A stretch of 64,000 nt of DNA. Origin: Pseudomonas sp. ok272. Its GTDB lineage: Bacteria; Pseudomonadota; Gammaproteobacteria; Pseudomonadales; Pseudomonadaceae. The notes beneath the pieces were generated by a model. The model searched no databases. It saw only the letters and a program-made list of their open reading frames with translations, and was not told the DNA's origin. A program made the translations under genes and the position numbers. Positions 25,455-34,137 of this stretch are shown here, in pieces. The DNA is taken from the NCBI RefSeq assembly GCF_900109995.1, contig NZ_FOCB01000017.1:34827-98826 (forward strand). Reading direction: 5' to 3'. The number at the start of each line of letters is the position of its first letter. The first letter of the stretch is position 1.

Positions 25455-26210
25455 TCAACCCTTCGCCGGGTGTACGAGCGCCTTGCGACGCACGATCAGG
25501 CAAGGATTGATGCACCCGACTTTGAGCGTGCGTGGCGGTGCCCAGCGTGAGTTGTTCCCGGCCCGGTCGAGGATGCAGTAGGTCACTTCCAGGCGGGGAT
25601 CTTCGCCCGCTTCGAGGATCAGTGCCGGTGGCACCCAGAGGTTGAGGGGCTGGCCGATGTCGCTGGCCTTGAGCGGTGGCAGGTCCAGGCGTGCATCGCC
25701 CCATTGCAGGGTGATCGCATCGCCAGCGGCCATGTTCAGGTAGGGTTCGATGGCCAGTGGCACGCCGCGTTTGATCTGGGTCGGGTTGAGCCCACGGCGG
25801 CGGATTATCTCGGGGATGATCACAGGTGCCAGGTTCTGGTTTTCGTCGGCGCACAAGGTGTGCGGCTCACCGCCAGGGCAGTCGAGTTTGACCTGCAATC
25901 GCTTCGCCGCCGACAGCACCGGGGTTTGGCCGACTTGCATCACCTTGTAGTGGATACGTGTATTGCCGTTGTGCACAAAACTCTGTGGCACCCGCAGGTT
26001 CACGGGCTGGCCGAGGTCGGCGCGGGCGAGCACTTTGGAGGTGACGTAGCAGTTGTTCCAGAACAGTTCGATCAAGTCCTCTTCGTCCATGCCGGTGTAC
26101 GGCGGGATTTCGATCAGCAGGTGCGCCGCCGCGGTGAGGTTGATGGCTGACCCGCAGGATTGCGCCAGGCGGGGAGGGGTCAGTTCAACTGTGTTCGACA
26201 GACAGGTCAT
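25455..26210 (-). CDS. Secreted- or surface-type protein with two Ig-like repeats, function unknown
   Basis: This 251-residue protein is not one I can name. It contains two tandem repeats of about 90 residues: IEIPPYTGMDEEDLIELFWN...DLGQPVNLRVPQSFV and LAIEPYLNMAAGDAITLQWG...DIGQPLNLWVPPALI. Each ends in a conserved tail (RLQVKLD / TLKVG). This module resembles Ig-like units found in long repeat proteins of fluorescent pseudomonads. No signal peptide is seen, although four cysteines occur. AAGGAG precedes the ATG. It sits next to a 500-base lower-GC gap, which may mark transfer. Confidence 0.65.
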   Translation of the reverse strand: MTCLSNTVELTPPRLAQSCGSAINLTAAAHLLIEIPPYTGMDEEDLIELFWNNCYVTSKVLARADLGQPVNLRVPQSFVHNGNTRIHYKVMQVGQTPVLSAAKRLQVKLDCPGGEPHTLCADENQNLAPVIIPEIIRRRGLNPTQIKRGVPLAIEPYLNMAAGDAITLQWGDARLDLPPLKASDIGQPLNLWVPPALILEAGEDPRLEVTYCILDRAGNNSRWAPPRTLKVGCINPCLIVRRKALVHPAKG

Positions 26211-26710
26211 GAGTGTTCTCCTTGAAACCGCGTAGCGAAGTCCATAAAGGAAATGCCGGGTGCGTTAGTGGCGGGTTATTAAAGTTAATTGAGTGTGCGT
26301 AATAAACTATTAGTTGCCTGTAAGTTCCGGCTGCGCTCTAGATAAAAGTGCGAGCTATAAGGTGTCAATAGAGGATTTCTTATAATGAGTTAATCCGTGG
26401 CTATTCAGAAGGCTCCTACAGTGCTCAGGTTCCAAACGGACGCCGGCAAGGCCTGTTTCCTTGGGGTGTGCGCTGATGAGACCAGAATAACGGCTGCCTG
26501 GCGGTTTATGAACACGCGTGAACTGTGCCAGGGTACGTGACAAGAAAGTATTGCGGGGAGTATCTATATATCGCGTTATAAACAGCGATTTAATAGCGCG
26601 TAATACGCGGCGTGATACCGCGTGAAGTGAGTGTGGTGTGAGCGGTGTGTCACGGCTTATTGCGAGAGGTGACGCCGGTCAAAGTTGTTTGATAAGTAGG
26701 TGATTAATAT
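26211..26710. other. Lower-GC gap upstream of the Ig-like protein gene
   Basis: This stretch is markedly richer in A+T than its surroundings and lacks REP units. AT-rich blocks near 26270-26320 and 26360-26390 (TTCTTATAATGAGTTAAT) could be promoters. A cluster of CGCG words between 26572 and 26625 includes CGCGTAATACGCG, a near palindrome. A 62-codon minus-strand frame (26355-26543) has no recognisable product and is not supported. Confidence 0.5.
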
Positions 26711-27457
26711 TCAGTTATTCAGGAACTTACTGAGGAATTGTCGGGTGCGTTCTTCCTTGGGGTGGGCGAAAAACGCCTTGGCTTCGCCTTGTTCAACGAT
26801 CACGCCTTTGTCGAAGAACACCACCCGATTGGCCACATCGCGGGCAAAGCTCATTTCGTGGGTGACGATCACCAGGGTGCGTTTCTCTTCGGCCAGGCCG
26901 CGGATGGTCGACAGCACTTCGCCCACCAGTTCCGGGTCCAGGGCCGAGGTGGGTTCGTCGAACAGAATCACTTCCGGCTCCATGGCCAGCGCCCGGGCAA
27001 TCGCCACGCGCTGCTGCTGCCCCCCGGACAGCCGTCGCGGGTAAGCGTCTTCCTTGCCCTCCAGGCCGACCTTGGCCAGCAACCTGCGGCCCAGGGCCTC
27101 GGCTTGCGCCCTGGGCATCTTCTTGACGATCAGCGGGCCTTCGATGATGTTCTCCAATGCCGTGCGGTGGGGGAACAGGTTGAAGTTCTGGAACACGAAG
27201 CCCACGTGCTGGCGCAACTGTCGCACCAGGCCTTGTTGATGGTTCAGCGGGCGACTGCCATCGATCTCGATGTCGCCGACCTTGATCCGGCCGCTGCTGG
27301 GTTCTTCGAGAAAGTTCAGGCACCGCAGGAAGGTGGTCTTGCCCGACCCGCTGGGGCCGATGATCGCCACGACTTCGCCTTCCCGGACCTCAAGGTCGAT
27401 GCCCTTGAGCACGGCCTGCCCCTTGAATTGCTTGGTCAGTTTTTCCACGACAATCAT
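26711..27457 (-). CDS. tcyN: Cystine ABC transporter ATP-binding protein
   Basis: This 248-residue ATPase drives a polar amino acid importer. Walker A GPSGSGKT is at 34-41, the signature LSGGQQQRVAIARAL at about 143, and Walker B VILFDEPTSALDPELVGEVL follows. TcyN (YecC) of E. coli is the close match and the operon context (tcyJ, tcyL, dcyD) supports cystine as substrate. It is the last gene of the minus-strand operon dcyD-tcyJ-tcyL-tcyN, four bases after tcyL. Confidence 0.9.
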   Translation of the reverse strand: MIVVEKLTKQFKGQAVLKGIDLEVREGEVVAIIGPSGSGKTTFLRCLNFLEEPSSGRIKVGDIEIDGSRPLNHQQGLVRQLRQHVGFVFQNFNLFPHRTALENIIEGPLIVKKMPRAQAEALGRRLLAKVGLEGKEDAYPRRLSGGQQQRVAIARALAMEPEVILFDEPTSALDPELVGEVLSTIRGLAEEKRTLVIVTHEMSFARDVANRVVFFDKGVIVEQGEAKAFFAHPKEERTRQFLSKFLNN

Positions 27458-27461
27458 CGGC

Positions 27462-28130
27462 TCAAGACTCCTGGTCGTGGCGATTGACCCGCTCTTCCAA
27501 CCGGTTCTGCAGGCTCGACAGCGCCGTGGCGAGAATCCAGTAAATCAGGGCGGCGGCAAGGTACATGGTGAAGATTTCGAAGGTGCGGGCGGTGATCAAC
27601 TGGGCCTGGCGGAACAGTTCCGGCACCTGGATGGTGGCGGCCAGTGCCGTGTCCTTGACCAGCGAAATAAAGCTGTTGCCTAAAGGTGGCAGGGCGGTGC
27701 GCATGGCTTGCGGCAGGATCGCCCGGCGCAGGGTTTGCGCCCGGGTCATGCCGATGCTGGCCGCCGCTTCCCACTGGCCGCGCTCGATGGAGCCGATGGC
27801 GGCGCGCAGGATTTCGCAGGCGTAGGCGGCCATGTTCAATGAGAAGCCGATCAGGGCGGCCGGCAACGGGTCAAGCTCGATACCCAGTTGCGGCAAGCCG
27901 TAATAGATCATGAACAACTGGACCAACAGCGGCGTGCCGCGAAAGAACGACACATACACGCGGGCAATCCAGCTCACCAGCGTGAAGCGCGACAGGCGCA
28001 TCAAGGCCAGGCCGAAGCCCAGCAGCAGCCCGAAGAACATCCCGCCCAGGCTCAGGATGACCGTGTAGTACGCGCCCTTGAGTAAAAAGGGCACGGAGTC
28101 CAGGGCAAGCTGGAGACTCTGTTCAATCAT
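27462..28130 (-). CDS. tcyL: Cystine ABC transporter permease
   Basis: This 222-residue inner-membrane permease has about five segments. It has the typical features of HisM/GlnP-type permeases: SFFRGTPLLVQLFMIYYGLP, and EAA-like loop EAAASIGMTRAQTLRRAILP. The start overlaps the stop of the binding protein gene by 4 bases. It corresponds to TcyL (YecS) of E. coli, which imports cystine and related compounds. Confidence 0.9.
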   Translation of the reverse strand: MIEQSLQLALDSVPFLLKGAYYTVILSLGGMFFGLLLGFGLALMRLSRFTLVSWIARVYVSFFRGTPLLVQLFMIYYGLPQLGIELDPLPAALIGFSLNMAAYACEILRAAIGSIERGQWEAAASIGMTRAQTLRRAILPQAMRTALPPLGNSFISLVKDTALAATIQVPELFRQAQLITARTFEIFTMYLAAALIYWILATALSSLQNRLEERVNRHDQES

Positions 28131-28924
28131 TGGGTCACGTCAGAGCCGAAGTACTTCTGCGACAGCTTGGCCAGGGTGCCGTCGGCGCGCAGCTTGTCGA
28201 GGGCGGTGTTGAGTGCGGCCAGCAGTTCAGGCTCGCCTTGGCGAATCGCAATGCCGGACTCCTGGCGAGAGAACGCCGGCCCGGAGACCGCCAGTTTGTC
28301 GCCGGTCTTGCCGACCATTTCCAGGGCGGCCAGGCGGTCGACCAGGATCGCGTCGGTGCGGCCGACCATCAAGTCCTGGAACTTGGTGGGGTCATCATCG
28401 TAGGTCTTGACGATGGCGCCCGGTACGTTCGCCTTGAGCCACTGCTCGTAGTTGGTGCCCAGGCCGACCCCGACTTTATGGCCGCTCAGCGATTCGGGCG
28501 TCAGGTACTTGCCGGCGTCCTTTTTGCCCGTCAGGGCTTGGATCCCGGAGACGGTGTAGGGCTGGGAGAAGTCGTACTTTTTCTTGCGCTCCTCGGAGAT
28601 GGTCACCTGGTTGACCACCGCGTCCAGGCGCTTGGATTCCAGTGCCGCGAGGATGCCGTCCCACTTGGTCGGTTGCAGCTTGACCTTCACCCCCATCTCC
28701 TTGGCCAGGGCCTGGGACAGTTCGACTTCAAAGCCGGCCAGCTGGCCGTTGGCATCGACGAAGCTGAACGGTGGGTAGGTGCCTTCCAGCCCGATGTTGA
28801 TCACGCCGGCTTTCTTGATGGTGTCCAGTTCTTCCCCGGCCACCGCCTGCCCCAACAGGCCGGCACCGAGTGCCAGGCCCAGCGAGCCAATGAGAAGTGT
28901 CCGACGAAATGCGCAAAAATTCAT
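28127..28924 (-). CDS. tcyJ: Cystine-binding periplasmic protein
   Basis: This 265-residue substrate-binding protein has a signal peptide ending GQAVAGEEL near residue 30 and the SBP_bac_3 core: GVINIGLEGTYPPFSFVDAN, LVDRLAALEMV and RQEGIAIR-like SGIAIRQGE. TcyJ (FliY) of E. coli is the nearest characterised protein; it binds L- and D-cystine and diaminopimelate analogues. The gene lies directly downstream of dcyD with a 116-base gap containing CCTTATAAAAAACAC, which may be a second promoter. Confidence 0.9.
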   Translation of the reverse strand: MNFCAFRRTLLIGSLGLALGAGLLGQAVAGEELDTIKKAGVINIGLEGTYPPFSFVDANGQLAGFEVELSQALAKEMGVKVKLQPTKWDGILAALESKRLDAVVNQVTISEERKKKYDFSQPYTVSGIQALTGKKDAGKYLTPESLSGHKVGVGLGTNYEQWLKANVPGAIVKTYDDDPTKFQDLMVGRTDAILVDRLAALEMVGKTGDKLAVSGPAFSRQESGIAIRQGEPELLAALNTALDKLRADGTLAKLSQKYFGSDVTQ

Positions 28925-29040
28925 GACAAGCCCCTGTGTTTTTTATAAGGATGTTTTTTAACAAGCAGGCAAACCGAGCGTTGCGCGATCACCACACCCC
29001 GCCCGACAAACCGTGCAGGGGAACCGCGACGATGGCGACT

Positions 29041-30033
29041 TCAAAACACTGAATCATAGGCAAACAAGGCCGGTGCCCCTCCGGTGTGCAGAAAGATGAT
29101 CGGTCCATCGTTGAAGCGCTGCCGGGCGATGCCATCGAGCAACCCGGCCATTGCCTTGCCAGTGTAGACGGGGTCCAGCAACAAGCCTTCCTGACGCGCC
29201 AGCAATTTCACCGCCGCCAGGGTGCCGGCGTTGGGCTCGCCGTAGCGCGGGGCAAAGTACTCGTCCCACAGGTGCACCTTGAACGCGGGCGGCAGGTCCA
29301 CGCCCAGCAGCTCGGCGGTGCGCTCGGCGAGGCCCTGGACCTTGGGCCGCTGGTCTTCGTCGCTGCGCGACACGGTGACGCCAATCACCGGCAGGTTCGG
29401 CAGCACTGCACTGAGTGCCAGTGCCAAGCCGCTGTGGGTGCCGGCACTGCCCGAGGCCAGGACCACGGCGGCGAATGCGTGGCCGCTGTCCTCGATCTGC
29501 TGGGCCAGCTCCAGCCCGGCGCGCACATAACCCAGCGCGCCCAAGGCGTTGGAGCCACCGATCGGTACCAGATAGGGCACCTTGCCGTTGCGGTGCAGGC
29601 GCTTGGCCAGGGCTTGCAGTTGCAGGTCGGCGTTGTCCAGGTTGTCCACCAACTCGACCTTGGCCTCGAACAGGTCCAGCAGCAGGCGGTTGCCGTTGCC
29701 CAGGTAATTGGGGTCCGTGGTGCCAATCGGGTTTTCCAGCAGGGCGACACAGCCCAGGCCCAGTTTCGCGGCGATAGCGGCGGTCTGGCGCACATGGTTG
29801 GACTGGATCGCCCCGGCGGTGATCAGCGTGTCGGCGCCTTGCGCCAGTGCGTCGGCGGCCAGGTATTCGAGTTTGCGCAGTTTGTTGCCGCCCATGGCCA
29901 GCGGCGTCAGGTCGTCACGCTTGACGTAGATGTCACGCTCCAGCCAGCCCGACAGGCGGTCGAGTCGCTCCAGGGGCGTGGCGCCGGCGAGGAGCTCCAG
30001 GCGGTGAAAACGAGCCAGCTGTTGTTTGATCAT
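29041..30033 (-). CDS. dcyD: D-cysteine desulfhydrase
   Basis: This 330-residue PLP enzyme splits D-cysteine to pyruvate, sulfide and ammonia. The PLP-binding lysine is K51 in MGGNKLRKLEY, and the characteristic blocks AGAIQSNHVRQTAA and GSAGTHSGLALAL are present. Length is normal for DcyD/ACC-deaminase relatives; position beside the cystine importer (as in E. coli) favours D-cysteine over ACC as substrate. It allows D-cystine to be a sulfur source. It is the first gene of the minus-strand operon and divergent from the serine acetyltransferase. Confidence 0.9.
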   Translation of the reverse strand: MIKQQLARFHRLELLAGATPLERLDRLSGWLERDIYVKRDDLTPLAMGGNKLRKLEYLAADALAQGADTLITAGAIQSNHVRQTAAIAAKLGLGCVALLENPIGTTDPNYLGNGNRLLLDLFEAKVELVDNLDNADLQLQALAKRLHRNGKVPYLVPIGGSNALGALGYVRAGLELAQQIEDSGHAFAAVVLASGSAGTHSGLALALSAVLPNLPVIGVTVSRSDEDQRPKVQGLAERTAELLGVDLPPAFKVHLWDEYFAPRYGEPNAGTLAAVKLLARQEGLLLDPVYTGKAMAGLLDGIARQRFNDGPIIFLHTGGAPALFAYDSVF

Positions 30034-30221
30034 GTGACCGTACGCGTGGCGAGAGGTCCCTGGACTATAGGCAAGGCCGGCGGACTCGCACGGCCATGCT
30101 TATGCCAAAAAGTACTGAGGGCGGCACAATTGGTTCTTAATGGCGGTTTAGGGTACTGCCGTAAAGTGACTGCCGTTGAGCCGGCCAAACCGTGTGGCCG
30201 CAGCCTGTGAGGAGTTTTACC

Positions 30222-31148
30222 GTGAGCGAGCGTTCCAGCCATTGGCAACTGCAGACCATCGTCAGCCAACTGCGTGCGGCCCGTGACCAGTGGCGTGTAC
30301 AAAATGGCCGCGCCACCGGCGAGCAGGGCGGGCGCGAATTGCCGTCCCGTGCGGCGATGGCGGAGATTCTTGAGGCCCTGTGTGGCGCGCTGTTCCCGAT
30401 GCGCCTGGGTCCGGTGGACCTGCGCGAGGAGAGCGAGGATTTCTACGTCGGCCATACCCTGGATGTCGCGCTCAATGCCTTGCTCTGCCAGGCGCGCCTG
30501 GAGTTGCGCTACGTCGCCCGCCACAGCGCCCAGGTCGACACTGACGTCGAAGCCCGGGCGATTCGCATCATTCAGGGTTTCGCCCTGGCCTTGCCCGAGT
30601 TGCGCAGCCTGCTGGACAGCGATGTGCTGGCGGCCTATCACGGTGACCCGGCGGCGCGCAGCGTCGATGAAGTGCTGTTGTGCTATCCGGGGATACTGGC
30701 GGTGATTCACCATCGCCTGGCCCATCACCTGTACCGCGCCGGCTTGCCGTTGCTGGCGCGCATCAGCGCGGAAATCGCCCACTCGGCCACCGGCATCGAC
30801 ATTCACCCCGGTGCACAGATCGGCCGCAGTTTCTTCATCGACCACGGGACCGGCGTGGTGATCGGCGAGACCGCGATCATCGGCGAGCGAGTGCGCATCT
30901 ACCAGGCGGTAACCCTGGGCGCCAAGCGCTTCCCGGCGGACGAAGACGGCCAGTTGCAGAAGGGTCATCCGCGTCATCCGATTGTCGAGGACGATGTGGT
31001 GATCTATGCCGGCGCGACTATCCTGGGACGGATCACCATCGGCAAGGGCTCGACCATCGGCGGCAATGTCTGGCTGACCCGCAGTGTGCCGGCCGGGTGC
31101 AACCTGACCCAAGCCAACCTGCAGCACGATGATGGGACGCAGAAGTAG
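30222..31148 (+). CDS. epsC: Serine O-acetyltransferase (EpsC type)
   Basis: This 308-residue enzyme makes O-acetylserine from serine and acetyl-CoA, the first step of cysteine synthesis. An N-terminal helical region (about residues 15-185) precedes a left-handed beta helix with hexapeptide repeats (EIAHSATGIDIHPGAQIG, then GRITIGKGSTIGGNVWL). The catalytic-type histidine is in FIDHGTGVVIGETA. The GTG at 30222 is preferred since GAGGAG lies nine bases before it; a longer frame from 30192 lacks this. It is longer than CysE and of the EpsC type. O-acetylserine also yields N-acetylserine, the CysB inducer. Confidence 0.9.
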   Translation: MSERSSHWQLQTIVSQLRAARDQWRVQNGRATGEQGGRELPSRAAMAEILEALCGALFPMRLGPVDLREESEDFYVGHTLDVALNALLCQARLELRYVARHSAQVDTDVEARAIRIIQGFALALPELRSLLDSDVLAAYHGDPAARSVDEVLLCYPGILAVIHHRLAHHLYRAGLPLLARISAEIAHSATGIDIHPGAQIGRSFFIDHGTGVVIGETAIIGERVRIYQAVTLGAKRFPADEDGQLQKGHPRHPIVEDDVVIYAGATILGRITIGKGSTIGGNVWLTRSVPAGCNLTQANLQHDDGTQK

Positions 31149-31169
31149 GGAATATTGATTGTGTGATCG

Positions 31170-31560
31170 ACCATCGGCGCAAGCCGGTCTCGCTCCCACA
31201 GAACCTGGGTTGAGCCCGTAGGAGCGAGGCTCGCCCGCGAAGAGGCCGGCACAGTCGGCATCTCAGTCAACTGACAGGCTGCATTCGCCGGCAAGCCGGT
31301 CTCGCTCCCACAGAACCTGGTGTGAGCCCGTAGGAGCGGGGCTTGCCCGCGAAGAGGCCAGCCCATTCAACATCGATGTCGTCAGGCTTACCGCCTTCGC
31401 GGGCAAGCCCGCTCCCACAAGGAATCCGGGCCTGACACGGGATGTGTGTTCGCCGTGGACCAGGGTGGGAGCGGGCTTGCCCGCGATGGCGGTGGGTGGG
31501 TCAACGTTGATGTTGAATGCTCCGCCGTCATCGCGAGCAAGCCCGCACACACACTCTTCG
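31170..31560. repeat. REP cluster between epsC and the BCCT gene
   Basis: At least seven REP arms of several subtypes lie here, including GCAAGCCGGTCTCGCTCCCA (31170, 31290), GTAGGAGCGAGGCTCGCCCG (31219), GTAGGAGCGGGGCTTGCCCG (31330), a facing arm at 31395, a pair at 31464-31555. Fragments of the composite repeat (GGGTTGAGCCCGTAGGAGCG and GTGTGTTCGCCGTGGACCAG) are interspersed. No gene is present in this part of the 580-base gap. Confidence 0.8.
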
Positions 31561-31610
31561 GAGAGTGCCGCCAAGCCCTGCGATTAGTCCTACGGCGCCT
31601 TTCCGTGTTT

Positions 31611-31632
31611 AACTTGAACGTTCATTCAAGTT
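31611..31632. promoter_or_regulatory. Probable BetI operator
   Basis: AACTTGAA and TTCAAGTT are perfect inverted arms around CGTTCA, and the inner TGAACGTTCA is itself palindromic. It lies 95 bases before the BCCT start. TetR-family BetI sites in pseudomonads centre on a TTGAACGTTCAA-like palindrome, so control by choline through BetI is likely (inference). Confidence 0.6.
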
Positions 31633-31727
31633 AAACCGGCAGCTCGCTGCCCGCTCACAACAGGAGGCTTGCCTTTGTTGAGTCTGTTTTCCACAGCCAC
31701 GTTTTCTCCCTTCACGGTGCACCGCCC

Positions 31728-33728
31728 ATGAGTGCGTCCACCACCCCACCCAGCGGCCAAATGCGCGTGAACCCGCCGGTGTTCTACTTCGCCGCGAGCT
31801 TCATTCTGTTGTTCGGCCTGGTGGTCATCAGCTTCCCACAACAGTCCGGCGCCTGGCTGTTGGCCGCGCAAGACTGGGCGGCCAACACGGTCGGTTGGTA
31901 TTACATGCTGGCGATGACCCTGTACCTGATCTTCGTGGTGGTCACCGCCTTGTCGGGCTACGGCAAGATCAAGCTCGGTGCCGACCACGACGAGCCCGAG
32001 TTCAGTTATCTGTCGTGGGCCGGCATGCTGTTCGCCGCCGGGATCAGCATCACGCTGTTTTTCTTTTGCGTCTCCGAGCCCCTGACCCACCTGTTGCAAC
32101 CGCCCCAGGGCGAGGCCGGCACGGCGGACGCGGCGCGCCAGGCGATGCAGGTCCTGTTCCTGCACTGGGGCCTGCATGGCTGGGGCGTGTTTGCCTTTGT
32201 CGGCATGGCGCTGGCGTATTTCGCCTACCGGCATAACCTGCCGCTGGCCTTGCGTTCGGCGCTGTACCCGCTGATCGGCAAGCGCATCAACGGGCCTATC
32301 GGCTACGCGGTGGATGGCTTCGGCATCATCGCCACGGTATTTGGCCTGGGGGCCGACATGGGTTTTGGGGTGCTGCACCTCAATTCGGGCCTGGACTACC
32401 TGTTCGGCGTCGCTCACACCCAGTGGGTTCAGGTCGGCCTGATCACGCTGATGATGGGCGCGGCGATCATCGTCGCGGTGGCGGGCGTCGACAAGGGCGT
32501 GCGGGTGATGTCCGACATCAACATGCTGCTGGCCTGCGCGCTGCTGTTGTTCGTGTTGTTCGCCGGCCCCACCCAGCACTTGCTCAACACCCTGATCCAG
32601 AACGTGGGTGACTACCTCGGCGCCCTGCCGATGAAGAGTTTCGACCTGTACGCCTACGACAAACCCAGCGACTGGCTCGGCGGTTGGACGGTGTTCTACT
32701 GGGCCTGGTGGATCGCCTGGTCGCCGTTCGTAGGCCTGTTCATCGCGCGGATTTCCCGGGGCCGAACCATCCGCGAATTCGTCTTCGGCGTGTTGTTGAT
32801 TCCCCTGGGCTTCACCCTGGCGTGGATGTCGATCTTCGGCAACAGCGCCATCGACCAGGTGCTCAATCACGGCATGAGCGCGCTGGGTCTGTCGGCCATC
32901 GAGAACCCGTCGATGACCCTCTACCTGTTGCTGGAAACCTACCCCTGGAGCAAGACGGTGATCGCCATGACGGTGTTCATCAGCTTCGTGTTCTTCGTCA
33001 CCTCGGCCGACTCCGGCACCGTGGTGCTGTCAACGTTGTCCGCCAAGGGTGGCAATGCCGACGAGGACGGGCCGAAATGGCTGCGGGTGTTCTGGGGCGT
33101 GATGACGGCGCTGGTGACCAGCGCGTTGCTGTTCGCGGGCAGCATCGATTCGTTGAAGTCGGCGGTGGTGTTGACCTCGTTGCCGTTCTCGATGATTTTG
33201 CTGCTGATGATGTGGGGCCTGCACAAGGCGTTCTACCTGGAGTCGCAGAAGCGCATCGCCCAGATGCACTCGCTGGCACCGGTCTTGACCTCGCGGCGGG
33301 GCAAGGGCGGCTGGCGCCAGCGCCTGAGCCAGGCGGTGCACTTCCCCTCGCGGGACGAGGTGTACCGCTTCATGGACACCACGGTGCGCCCGGCGATTGA
33401 AGAAGTGACGGCGGTGTTTGTCGAGAAGGGCGTCAACGTCCTGGCCCAGCCGGACCCGGTCAATGACAGCGTCAGCCTGGAGATCGGCCATGGCGACCAG
33501 CACCCGTTCATCTATCAAGTGCAGATGCGCGGTTACTTCACACCGTCCTTCGCCCGTGGCGGGATGGGCCCCAAGGAGCTGCTCAATCGCCGCTACTACC
33601 GCGCCGAGGTGCACCTGAGCGAAGGCAGCCAGGACTACGACCTGATGGGTTACACCAAGGAGCAGATCATCAACGACATCCTCGACCAGTACGAACGGCA
33701 CATGCAGTTCTTGCACTTGGTGCGCTGA
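31728..33728 (+). CDS. betT: BCCT family choline/betaine transporter
   Basis: This 666-residue inner-membrane carrier has 12 expected segments. The BCCT signature with aromatic substrate-binding residues is seen as FYWAWWIAWSPFVGLFIARI followed by SRGRTIREFVFGV (near residues 325-360). A long C-terminal cytoplasmic domain (about residues 525-666) is typical of BetT, where it senses osmolarity. The substrate is likely choline, given the probable BetI operator upstream; betaine or carnitine are alternatives. No betA/betB genes are in the window. BetT names are used for more than one paralogue in pseudomonads, so the symbol is general. Confidence 0.88.
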   Translation: MSASTTPPSGQMRVNPPVFYFAASFILLFGLVVISFPQQSGAWLLAAQDWAANTVGWYYMLAMTLYLIFVVVTALSGYGKIKLGADHDEPEFSYLSWAGMLFAAGISITLFFFCVSEPLTHLLQPPQGEAGTADAARQAMQVLFLHWGLHGWGVFAFVGMALAYFAYRHNLPLALRSALYPLIGKRINGPIGYAVDGFGIIATVFGLGADMGFGVLHLNSGLDYLFGVAHTQWVQVGLITLMMGAAIIVAVAGVDKGVRVMSDINMLLACALLLFVLFAGPTQHLLNTLIQNVGDYLGALPMKSFDLYAYDKPSDWLGGWTVFYWAWWIAWSPFVGLFIARISRGRTIREFVFGVLLIPLGFTLAWMSIFGNSAIDQVLNHGMSALGLSAIENPSMTLYLLLETYPWSKTVIAMTVFISFVFFVTSADSGTVVLSTLSAKGGNADEDGPKWLRVFWGVMTALVTSALLFAGSIDSLKSAVVLTSLPFSMILLLMMWGLHKAFYLESQKRIAQMHSLAPVLTSRRGKGGWRQRLSQAVHFPSRDEVYRFMDTTVRPAIEEVTAVFVEKGVNVLAQPDPVNDSVSLEIGHGDQHPFIYQVQMRGYFTPSFARGGMGPKELLNRRYYRAEVHLSEGSQDYDLMGYTKEQIINDILDQYERHMQFLHLVR

Positions 33729-33739
33729 TGGCGGGCGGC

Positions 33740-33994
33740 TCAGGTGTTGCTCATGGCAATGAACAACACCAGCGCCGCCACCGGCACGGCAAACACCATG
33801 AACCCGGCCATCAACGCGCTGACCAGCGAATGGCCTGTCTTCATGCCGATAGCGCCGTTGATCACCGTCAACGCGAGCCACAGTCCGACAAAGCCGTAGG
33901 TCAGGGTTTCGCGACTGAAGCCCAGCTTCTGGCCGATGAACAGCATCAGTGCCAGCAAGGCCAGGCCGAAGATAATGATGATCCCGGTGTGCAT
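33740..33994 (-). CDS. Small membrane protein of unknown function
   Basis: This 84-residue protein has three hydrophobic segments (MHTGIIIIFGLALLALMLFI at the N-terminus, a middle and a C-terminal one) joined by short charged loops, so it is an integral membrane protein. I cannot assign it to a family. It is convergent with betT and ends 11 bases from its stop. The ATG at 33994 is preferred over one four codons earlier (34006) because AAAGGA lies 12 bases before the former and overlaps the latter. Confidence 0.6.
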   Translation of the reverse strand: MHTGIIIIFGLALLALMLFIGQKLGFSRETLTYGFVGLWLALTVINGAIGMKTGHSLVSALMAGFMVFAVPVAALVLFIAMSNT

Positions 33995-34137
33995 GGTGTG
34001 TTCCATCCTTTGGCGGTGTATTGCCTACAAGGCCGCCTTCGCGACGGTGCGGCAATTCGACAGGCTCGCTCCCACGGTGATGGGGGGCGGTGGGCCCTCA
34101 ATGTGGTCCTATCGAGCATAGACGTTGCTGCTTGCAA

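Noticed and set aside
26355..26543. 62-codon minus-strand frame in the lower-GC gap
   Set aside because: No recognisable motif and no ribosome-binding site.
31160..31727. CRISPR-like spacing of repeats between epsC and betT
   Set aside because: The repeats are inverted REP arms with irregular spacing and mixed subtypes, not direct repeats with uniform spacers.
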